A stretch of 64,000 bases of DNA from JAKLKS01 sp964370855 (GTDB taxonomy: Bacteria > Planctomycetota > JAJSAM01 > JAKLKS01): assembly GCA_964370855.1 (NCBI GenBank), contig CAYJMF010000004.1, forward strand, positions 67,699 to 131,698, written 5' to 3'. Position numbers and translations under genes: made by a program. Under the pieces are notes generated by a model. The model had not been told where the DNA came from. It saw only the letters and a program-made list of their open reading frames with translations, and made no database searches. Position 1 is the stretch's first letter, and each line of letters starts with the position of its first letter. Positions 1-6,904 of this stretch are shown here, piece by piece.

Positions 1-16
1 CCGGGCACTAGCCCGG
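1..16. terminator. Small perfect hairpin at the left edge
   Basis: CCGGGC-ACTA-GCCCGG is a perfect 6-bp stem with a 4-base loop, 18 bases before the first gene's start. It could be the terminator of an upstream gene outside the window. There is no T-run, as in most hairpins of this GC-rich DNA, so the terminator role is inference. Confidence 0.35.
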
Positions 17-34
17 CGGACCGGGAGCGGACCC

Positions 35-439
35 ATGGGCGGAGAGCCGGGCCGGGATCCCATCCGCGTCCTCCTCGTCGACGACGAGGAGACGTACCGC
101 GAGACGCTGGCCAAGGTCCTCCGCCGCCGCGGCATGGACGTGACGACGGCCGGAAGCGGATCCGACGCCGTCGAGCGGCTCCCCGGGGCCGTCCCCGAGG
201 TCGTCGTCCTGGATCTCCGCATGCCGGGGCTCGACGGCCTGGACACGCTGAGGGAGATCCGGCGGCGGGAGCCCGCGGCGCGCGTCATCATCCTGACGGG
301 CCACGGGACCCCGGAGGCGGGCCTCGCGGCGATCCGCGGGGAGGCCTGCGACTTCCTGCTCAAGCCCGTGGTCGTCGATCGCCTCGTGGAGGTCATCGAA
401 TCGGCGGCGGCCGAGGCCCGCCGATCGGGCGGCCGCTGA
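35..439 (+). CDS. Receiver-only response regulator (CheY-like)
   Basis: This 134-residue protein is a single receiver domain with no output domain. The expected residues are visible: acidic pair D16-D17, phospho-acceptor D60 (in VVLDLRMPG), T88 (in ILTGHG) and K110 (in LLKP). ATG at 35 is preceded by a purine-rich GGGAGCGG. The gene ends 4 bases before the start of the histidine kinase, so the two are almost certainly one transcript and one phosphorelay pair. With no DNA-binding or enzymatic output, phosphorylation must be read by a partner protein. The kinase itself, a phosphorelay or the dikinase-like proteins of this cluster are possible partners, but that is inference. Confidence 0.9.
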   Translation: MGGEPGRDPIRVLLVDDEETYRETLAKVLRRRGMDVTTAGSGSDAVERLPGAVPEVVVLDLRMPGLDGLDTLREIRRREPAARVIILTGHGTPEAGLAAIRGEACDFLLKPVVVDRLVEVIESAAAEARRSGGR

Positions 440-443
440 GGCC

Positions 444-2108
444 ATGGACCACCGGGACTACGGCGCGCTGTTCCGGGGCACCGTCGGGAGGATGGTCCTC
501 GTCTCGGTCGCCCCCATCCTCGCCGTGGGGGCGGTCGGCTTCCTCCAGTTCTCCCGGTACAACCGCGCCATCGCCCTGGACCAGCACGCCGCCATCGTGC
601 GCCAGCACCGCGAGTCCGTCGGGGCCTTCCTCGACGGACTGACCGCCCAGCTCACGACGCTCGCGCACCAGTACTCGCTCTCCGAACTCGCCGGGGGGGA
701 GCTGGAGCGCGCGTTCCGCGTCATCCGGAGGAAGGAGGGGGTCTTCACGGACATCGGCGTCATCGACTCCCGGGGAGCCCACGTGAGGTACGTGGGGCCC
801 TACGATCTCTCCTCCAGGAACTACCGGGAGACGGAGTGGTTCCGGCTGGTCGTGGAGAAGGGAGTGCACGTCAGCGACATGTTCCTGGGGTACCGGGGAG
901 TGCCCCACTTCGTGATCGCGGTGCGGCGCGACGAGGGCCCGGACTTCTGGATACTCCGCGCGACGGTGGACACCGACTACTTCAGCCGGATGGTGGACGC
1001 CACCCGGGCGGGAAGGACCGGCGAGACGTTCATCGTCAACCCCGAGGGGCTGCTCCAGACCGCGACCCTCCACGGGGGGAGGGTCCTGACCCCCTCCGGG
1101 CTCCCGGACATCGGGCCCCACGAGGGTGTCCGCGTCCGGGAAGTCGATTTCGACGGGCGGACCTTCACGTGCACCTCCACGTGGCTCGCCCGGCCGCGCT
1201 GGCTCCTGGTCTTCCGCCAGGAGAACACCGACCTGTACGCCCCTCTCCGGAGGGCCACGGCGTGGGGACTGGCGGCCGTGCTGGCCGGGGCCGCGGGGGG
1301 GGTGGGGCTGGCGGTCGTCGTGGCGCGGCGGCAGGTCGGGATGATCCGGAAGGCCGACGGGGAGAAGGAGGCGCTCGTGGGGAGGCTCCTCGTGGCGGGG
1401 AGGACCGCCGCCGTGGGCGAACTGTCCGCCGGGGTGGCCCACGGGATCAACAACCCGCTGGCGACCATCGACGTCCTGCGCACGTGGATCGCCGACATCG
1501 CCGGAGGAGGGCAGCCCGCCGGGTCGGACCGCGCCGAGATCCTGGAGTCGGCGGCCAGGATCGGCGAGCAGGTGGCCCGCTGCAAGGCGATCACCGGGGG
1601 GCTGCTCTCCTTCTCGCGGCGCGTGGAGGCGAAGGCGGAGGCCGTCGATGTCGTCCCGCTCCTCCGGGAGCTGGCCGCCATGGCCTCGGCCAGGGCCGGG
1701 GTGGAGGGCGTCGCCCTCGTGCTGGAGCTGCAGCCGGCGCCTCCCGTCTTCGCCTCCTCCTCGCACCTCCAGCAGGTGTTCATGAACCTCGTGAACAACG
1801 CCATCGACGCCGCGGCCGGACGGCCCGGCGGGCGGGTCTCCCTCCGATCGGGGTCCGAGGCCGGAAGAGTGAGGATCGACGTCGTCGACAACGGGTGCGG
1901 GATCACCGGGGAGAACATGGCGAGGATCTTCGTGCCCTTCTTCACGACCAAGGCCGTGGGCAAGGGGACCGGGCTCGGGCTCGCCATCGCCCACGGCCTG
2001 GTCCGGAGCCTGGGGGGCGAGATCCGGGTGGAGAGCGAGGCGGGGGAGGGGGCGACCTTCACCGTGCTCCTCCCGCCGGCGGCGGGGTCCGCCGGCAGCC
2101 GCGCCTAG
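444..2108 (+). CDS. Membrane sensor histidine kinase with Cache-type sensor; H-box Glu replaced by Gly
   Basis: This 554-residue inner-membrane sensor kinase has a first membrane span at about residues 10-34, an extracytoplasmic Cache-like region to about 270 and a second span at about 273-297. A HisKA dimerisation domain and a HATPase_c domain follow. The phospho-acceptor is H333 in GVAHGINNPL. Relatives normally have HE here, but this protein has G334, encoded by GGG where a single base change would restore GAG. The ATPase side looks intact, with N-box NLVNNAIDA, G1 box DNGCG and a GTGLGLAI lid motif. The gene follows the receiver gene by 4 bases. Its TAG stop lies inside the left arm of a 169-bp inverted repeat. 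Autophosphorylation may survive, but phosphatase or phosphotransfer balance could be altered. Confidence 0.9.
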   Translation: MDHRDYGALFRGTVGRMVLVSVAPILAVGAVGFLQFSRYNRAIALDQHAAIVRQHRESVGAFLDGLTAQLTTLAHQYSLSELAGGELERAFRVIRRKEGVFTDIGVIDSRGAHVRYVGPYDLSSRNYRETEWFRLVVEKGVHVSDMFLGYRGVPHFVIAVRRDEGPDFWILRATVDTDYFSRMVDATRAGRTGETFIVNPEGLLQTATLHGGRVLTPSGLPDIGPHEGVRVREVDFDGRTFTCTSTWLARPRWLLVFRQENTDLYAPLRRATAWGLAAVLAGAAGGVGLAVVVARRQVGMIRKADGEKEALVGRLLVAGRTAAVGELSAGVAHGINNPLATIDVLRTWIADIAGGGQPAGSDRAEILESAARIGEQVARCKAITGGLLSFSRRVEAKAEAVDVVPLLRELAAMASARAGVEGVALVLELQPAPPVFASSSHLQQVFMNLVNNAIDAAAGRPGGRVSLRSGSEAGRVRIDVVDNGCGITGENMARIFVPFFTTKAVGKGTGLGLAIAHGLVRSLGGEIRVESEAGEGATFTVLLPPAAGSAGSRA

Positions 2109-2273
2109 AAGCGGTTTCACAGGCCCCCGCGGCCCCGCCGGGGGCGGCGGGGGGCCGTCTGCAGCGTCGGCCCTCCTCGCCTACCCTCCTGGGTATGTCT
2201 TCGTCGGGCCTCCTTGCATCCTGCCCCCCGGCGCCCCCGTCGCGACCACGGGGGCTTGTGAAACCGCTTCTAG
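2105..2273. repeat. 169-bp imperfect inverted repeat holding the stop codons of two convergent genes
   Basis: The arms 2105-2163 and 2215-2273 match at 50 of 59 positions when one is reverse-complemented. The outer 17 bases, starting CTAGAAGCGG, are identical. A smaller hairpin, TACCC-TCCT-GGGTA, sits in the centre at 2182-2195. Both ends are CTAG, and these give the TAG stops of the kinase gene (+) and of the dikinase-like gene (-). The element could be a bidirectional terminator, a REP-like or MITE-like palindromic element, or both. No clear target-site duplication is visible, and no second copy was found in the window. Confidence 0.75.
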
Positions 2274-4831
2274 AACCTCTCCATCTCCCCGGCCAGGAAG
2301 GCGCGGGCGAAGAAGCCGGGGCTGAGGTCGCTGTCCATCAGCATGTCGAGCTGCCGGGTGCAGAGGGTCAGGCGTCCGAGATCGGCCAGGCGCGGCAGGA
2401 GGTAGTCGCGGTCGTACTTCTCCAGCCCCGCGATCAGCAGGTCCCCGCGGGTGGCGACGGTGAACCCCCGGGCCTCGAGCACCCTGCGGACGAACTCGAC
2501 CCGCCGCCTCCGGCGCGTCTCGTCGGCCGCACCGCCGTTGAAGCGGAAGTGGATGTAGTTCTTGTTGGTGCTCCTGCCGCAGTAGGCGTCCACGGTGGAG
2601 AAGTGCCACCCGGCCTTGGTGCTGAAGTTCATGTACCGGTCCGAGACGATGGCGAAGGAGGCGCGGCCGACCCCCAGGGACTCGTGCGGGGGGCCGGCCA
2701 TCGACTCGCCCAGCACCGAGAGGAATCCGCTGGCCGAGACCGGCCGGGGCTGGGCCCGGCGCGCGCGGCGGTCGAGCAGGCCTTCCAGGAAGGCCCGCAT
2801 CGGCGGGCTGGCCACCTCCTCCGTGGTGATCCTCCCGGACGCCCCGGCGCCTTCGACGATCCCCCCGCCCACGTCGAAGACCCGCACCTCGATCGGCAGG
2901 TCCGCCTCCAGCGCCACCGAGTGCTCGCTGTCCGCCGCCGCGAGGTCCCCGAAGTGGAACATCACCTCGTAGGCCTTCTCATGGACGTACCGCGCGAAGT
3001 CGTGCAGGGAGCGGCAGCCCCGGGGCGCGAACTCCGGCGCGGTGGGGTCCGTGAGGTTCAGCGGAACCACGAGGCGCGCGATGGGGCGCAGGGAGCGCAG
3101 CGCGGGGGAGTCCAGGAAGGGCGCCGGGCCGCGCTCCCGCGGCGGGCCGCCGGGCGCGGCGGGGAGGCCGGGGAGGGCCCCCCCGTGGACCGTGCGCCGC
3201 GTCGCGTCCACGGTGACCATCCCCCCGGGGGCGAGGGAGGTGGCGCCCTCCAGCCCCACGATGGCGGGGACCCCGAACTCCCGGGCCAGGATCGCCATGT
3301 GGCCGGTGGGGGAACCCACGTCGGTCAGGATCGCGGCGCAGCGGCCCATCACCCTCGAGAAGAGCGGCGAGGAGTGCCGTGCGACCAGCACCCCGCCCTC
3401 CGGGAACCGGTCGAGGTCCTCCTCGGTCCGCACCAGGATCGCCGGCCCCGAGGCCGTACCCGGGCAGGCCGACGCCCCGCCGGAGAGGAGCGCCGCGCCC
3501 TCCGGGGAGGGCCTTCCGGCGGATTCGGGAACCGGGCGCAGCGTCGCCATGGGGCGGGCCTGGAGGATCACGACGCGCCCGGACGGCTCGATGGCCCACT
3601 CCACGTCCTGGGGCGGGCCGAAGTGGGTCTCGATGGCGCGGCCCGCCGCGGCGAGCCGCAGGAGGTCCTCCGGGCCCGGGAGCCCGGACCGCGGGTCCCG
3701 GGAACCGTCCATGCGCCGTGCGGGGCCCCCGGGCGGAACCCGCCACAGGCAGGCGTCCTCGTCGCCCGAGGCCAGCCGATCCCCGCGTCCCTTCACGGCG
3801 CTGACCAGGACCTCGTCGCTCCCCGGATCCTCCGGGGGCCGCGAGAACAGGATCCCGCTCCACCGGGGCTCGATCATCCGCACGCACCCCACCGCCATCC
3901 TCCCCTCGTGGGCGGTCAGGCCCCTGTCGAAGCGGTAGGAGACCGGCCCCGGGGCGTAGGCGCTGGCGACCACGCGCCGGTATGCGTCCATGAGGCCCCC
4001 GCGATCCACGTCCAGCACCGTGAGGTACTGGCCCGCGTGGGAGGAGGCGCCGGAGTCCTCACCGACGGCGCTGCTCCGCACCGAGAACCTGGCCTCCGCC
4101 CCGCCCGCCATCCCGTCGACCGCCGCGAGGATCCCGTCGCGGATGTCCGGGGGCACGGGGGAGGCGAGGACGGCCTCCCGGACCTCGCGGCATGCCTCGG
4201 GCAGGGCCTCCGGCCCGTGGGCGTCCAGGATCCCTTCCAGCCTCTCGGCCCGGTCCCACAGCTCGCCGTAGGTCATGAAGGTGGCGAAGGCGCTCACCGT
4301 GATCGCGAAGCCGTCCGGGACGGCGAGCCCGCAGGCCCTACCCACCTCGCCGAGGTTCGCCATCTTCACTCCCACGTTCTCGGCGTCCCGGGCACCCACC
4401 CCGGCGAGCCCGACGACGGGGGGGCCGACGAGGACGTCGGTCTGGCCCGCGAGCTCGTCCTCGATGGATGCGTTCAGGGACCGGAAGGCGTCGTAGAGGC
4501 CGGCGTGGGCCCCGCCGGAGATCTGGTCGAGGTCCTTCACCATCAGGAAGACGTCCATCGCGGCCTTGCGGACGCGCTGCCCGACGACCTCCATCGAGAA
4601 GGGGCGGCGGCCCGCGAGCCGGTCCTCGATGTCCACGATGAGCTCCAGGGTGGAGTCGTTGAGGACGAGGATCTCGCGGAACCTCTCGTACCGGAGGCGG
4701 AAGGCGGCGCTCCGCCGCGACCCGGTCCCCGAGACCCCCGCGCTCCGGCCGAAGGACCGCAGGGCCTCCCTGATCCGGGAGCCCAGCGTGCGGGGGGGCG
4801 GCGGCCGTCCGTCGGGAGGGGGCTGGAGCAT
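2270..4831 (-). CDS. Dikinase-like protein A: ATP-grasp and phosphohistidine domains with a novel C-terminal domain
   Basis: 853 residues. A helical N-terminal domain (about 40-145) leads into a PPDK_N-type ATP-grasp region (about 150-445) with the signatures GVKMANLGEV and SVRSSAVGEDS. A PEP-utiliser mobile (swivel) domain follows, with the phospho-accepting H511 in GSPTGHMAILAREFG. PEP synthase and PPDK would next have a TIM barrel binding PEP or pyruvate. That is absent here. About 280 residues of a domain I do not recognise take its place, with landmarks CRSLHDFARYVH, WHFSTVDAY and a FRFNGGAA-type motif. This resembles the logic of rifampicin phosphotransferase, where another acceptor domain replaces the barrel. 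It is the last gene of the operon at 9443-2270, starting 15 bases after the response regulator ends. The acceptor is unknown. Confidence 0.85.
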   Translation of the reverse strand: MLQPPPDGRPPPPRTLGSRIREALRSFGRSAGVSGTGSRRSAAFRLRYERFREILVLNDSTLELIVDIEDRLAGRRPFSMEVVGQRVRKAAMDVFLMVKDLDQISGGAHAGLYDAFRSLNASIEDELAGQTDVLVGPPVVGLAGVGARDAENVGVKMANLGEVGRACGLAVPDGFAITVSAFATFMTYGELWDRAERLEGILDAHGPEALPEACREVREAVLASPVPPDIRDGILAAVDGMAGGAEARFSVRSSAVGEDSGASSHAGQYLTVLDVDRGGLMDAYRRVVASAYAPGPVSYRFDRGLTAHEGRMAVGCVRMIEPRWSGILFSRPPEDPGSDEVLVSAVKGRGDRLASGDEDACLWRVPPGGPARRMDGSRDPRSGLPGPEDLLRLAAAGRAIETHFGPPQDVEWAIEPSGRVVILQARPMATLRPVPESAGRPSPEGAALLSGGASACPGTASGPAILVRTEEDLDRFPEGGVLVARHSSPLFSRVMGRCAAILTDVGSPTGHMAILAREFGVPAIVGLEGATSLAPGGMVTVDATRRTVHGGALPGLPAAPGGPPRERGPAPFLDSPALRSLRPIARLVVPLNLTDPTAPEFAPRGCRSLHDFARYVHEKAYEVMFHFGDLAAADSEHSVALEADLPIEVRVFDVGGGIVEGAGASGRITTEEVASPPMRAFLEGLLDRRARRAQPRPVSASGFLSVLGESMAGPPHESLGVGRASFAIVSDRYMNFSTKAGWHFSTVDAYCGRSTNKNYIHFRFNGGAADETRRRRRVEFVRRVLEARGFTVATRGDLLIAGLEKYDRDYLLPRLADLGRLTLCTRQLDMLMDSDLSPGFFARAFLAGEMERF

Positions 4832-4846
4832 GGGGCTCGCCAGAGC

Positions 4847-5236
4847 CTACCGGGAGGAGGGCCGGGAGCGCCGGTTCGCGGCCGCTCGGCGGATGGTGCC
4901 GAGCAGCTCGTCCACCTGCACCGGCTTCAGGAGGTACTCGAAGGCGCCGAGTTCCATCCCCCGGACCCCCAGCTCCACGGAGGCGTGCCCGGTGAGGAGG
5001 ATCACCTCGGTCTCCGGGAATCCGTTCCTCATGCGCCGCAGGAGGTCCAGGCCGTCCATCCCCGGCATCTTCACGTCGACCACGGCGCAGTCGAAGTCGG
5101 TCCCGGAGAGCGCGGCGAGCGCCTCCACCCCGGACCGGGCCGTGGTGCAGTCCAACCCCCGCCTGCCCAGCAGGGTCGCCGTGGGCTCGAGGAACTCGAC
5201 CTCGTCGTCCACCAGGAGCAGCTTCAGGTCCGCCAC
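4847..5236 (-). CDS. Receiver-only response regulator (CheY-like)
   Basis: A single receiver domain of 129 residues with acidic pair D10-D11, phospho-acceptor D54 (in VVDVKMPG), T82 (in LLTGHA) and K104 (in LLKP). It resembles the receiver at 35-439, and both lack an output domain. It sits 21 bases downstream of a histidine kinase and 15 bases upstream of dikinase-like protein A on the same strand. The operon order is therefore dikinase B, kinase, receiver, dikinase A. The kinase is its obvious phosphodonor. A regulatory interaction with the dikinase-like proteins is suggested by position only. Confidence 0.9.
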   Translation of the reverse strand: MADLKLLLVDDEVEFLEPTATLLGRRGLDCTTARSGVEALAALSGTDFDCAVVDVKMPGMDGLDLLRRMRNGFPETEVILLTGHASVELGVRGMELGAFEYLLKPVQVDELLGTIRRAAANRRSRPSSR

Positions 5237-5257
5237 TTCCCGCCTCCTCCCGCCCGG

Positions 5258-6904
5258 TCAGGCGTTCTCGGGCTCCAGGGGGAACCAGAGCGTGAACGTC
5301 GTCCCCCTGCCCGGCGCGCTCTCGACGCCGATGCGGCCGCCGAGGCCGTGCATGATCTCGCGGCACAGGGCCAGGCCGAGCCCGGAGTGGATTCCCGGCC
5401 CCGACTTGGTCGAGTAGAACGGTTCGAACACCCTCTGCAGATCCCCGGCGGGGATGCCGGGACCGTCGTCCGCCACCACCACCTCGACCCCGCCTCCCGC
5501 CGCCCGCACGGCGAGCCCGAGTTGGCCGTCCCGTCCCATGGCGTCCACGGCGTTGTTGATCAGGTTCAGGAAGACCTGCTGCATCCGGGAGAGGCTCGAC
5601 CGGAGGATCGGGACCCCGGGCCCGTAGTCCCGGACGATGCGGATGTCCGACGCCTGGATCTCCCTCTCCACGAACCCGACCGTCTCCTCGAGGGCGGCGG
5701 CGACGTCCACGGGCTCGAGGTCCGGCCCCACCCGGCGGGAGAAGCCGAGGAGGCGGTGGGTCACCTTGCGGCCCCTCTCGACCTGGGCCTCGATCTTCCC
5801 CAGCCGGTCCCGGAACTCCCCGGCCCGCGGGAAGTCCGTGCCGTCGGCCAGGGCGTCCGCCAGCACGCCCACCTGGGCCTGGATGATGGCCAGGGGGTTG
5901 TTGATCTCGTGGGCCACGCCGGCGGCCAGCCGCCCGATGGCCGCCATCTTCTGGGACTGCGCCACCGACTCGTAGAGCGCAGCGCGCTCCGCCTGGAGGC
6001 CCCGGAGCTGCCGGAGGCGGTACCTCGCGACGAGGGCCGCGGACAGCGGGACCAGGCCGAGGCAGGCCAGGAGCCCCCAGAGGAGCGCGGGGTGGACGTC
6101 GGCGATGGAGTCCCCGGGCAGCGCCTGCCTGGCCACGAGCACCCATCGCTCCCCCCGGAGCCACGCGTTGGCGACGAGCTGGTCGTCCTGCCGGAGCATC
6201 CTCACGCCGGTGTGCACGGGGATCGGGCCGAGGTCCGCCTTCTCCATGAGGCGATGCGCGGGGGAGTAGCGGGTCTGGTACTCGCCGGCCCTGTTCAGGA
6301 TGAACACGTCCGCCCCGGACTCGAGGCCGCCCTCGCGGACAAGGTCCGAGAGCCGGTCGGTGTCGATCGTAGCCCTCAGGATGAAGGCCCGGTCGCCGCT
6401 CCGCTTCGTCACCGCCATGACCATGTGCGGGAAGCGGCGGAACCCCAGGAACACGTCGCTCTCGTACCGTCCGCGAACCATTGCCTGGTGGAACCAGTCC
6501 TCGCCGCTGTAGTCCTGGTCCTCGAGGCTGTAGGGTCCCGCGTAGGCGATGTGGCGGCCGTCCCCCCCTATCAGGCCGAGATCGATGATGGCCCCCTGCC
6601 CCTGCCGCATCTGGTCGAGCAGGAACTGGATCACCACCGGGTTCGAGAGCTCCGCGACCGGCAGGGACGCGGCCACGAGGTCCAGGTCCCGCAGCTTCTC
6701 CTCGAGGAACAGCTCGATCGTCGCCCTGCGGTTCTTGACCATGGCCTCGAGGACGTTCCTCGCCCTGGCCTCCAGACCGGCCTGGTTGGCGGCGATCCCG
6801 GCGAGCCCCATGGCGGCGGTGGGCAGAAGTCCGAAGAGGAGGAGCACCCGGAACATCGAGCCCAGCAGCTTCCGGTAGGTGGTGGGCGCGGACTCAGCCT
6901 TCAT
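5258..6904 (-). CDS. Membrane sensor histidine kinase with double-Cache-like sensor
   Basis: 548 residues. A first membrane span near residues 15-40 is followed by a long extracytoplasmic Cache-like region and a second span near 265-290. HisKA has H332 in the normal GVAHEINNPLA box. HATPase_c has the N-box INNAVDA, DDGPGI and an HSGLGLAL lid motif. The first 11 bases overlap the end of dikinase-like protein B, indicating translational coupling, and the receiver follows after 21 bases. It is a paralog of the kinase at 444-2108 with the same domain order. Unlike that one it keeps the acidic residue after the phospho-histidine. The ligand is unknown; Cache domains generally bind small organic molecules outside the membrane. 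Confidence 0.92.
   Translation of the reverse strand: MKAESAPTTYRKLLGSMFRVLLLFGLLPTAAMGLAGIAANQAGLEARARNVLEAMVKNRRATIELFLEEKLRDLDLVAASLPVAELSNPVVIQFLLDQMRQGQGAIIDLGLIGGDGRHIAYAGPYSLEDQDYSGEDWFHQAMVRGRYESDVFLGFRRFPHMVMAVTKRSGDRAFILRATIDTDRLSDLVREGGLESGADVFILNRAGEYQTRYSPAHRLMEKADLGPIPVHTGVRMLRQDDQLVANAWLRGERWVLVARQALPGDSIADVHPALLWGLLACLGLVPLSAALVARYRLRQLRGLQAERAALYESVAQSQKMAAIGRLAAGVAHEINNPLAIIQAQVGVLADALADGTDFPRAGEFRDRLGKIEAQVERGRKVTHRLLGFSRRVGPDLEPVDVAAALEETVGFVEREIQASDIRIVRDYGPGVPILRSSLSRMQQVFLNLINNAVDAMGRDGQLGLAVRAAGGGVEVVVADDGPGIPAGDLQRVFEPFYSTKSGPGIHSGLGLALCREIMHGLGGRIGVESAPGRGTTFTLWFPLEPENA

Noticed and set aside
2181..2609. Minus-strand frame over the 169-bp repeat resembling a plus-strand frame there
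   Set aside because: The resemblance comes from the inverted repeat itself, not from a gene.
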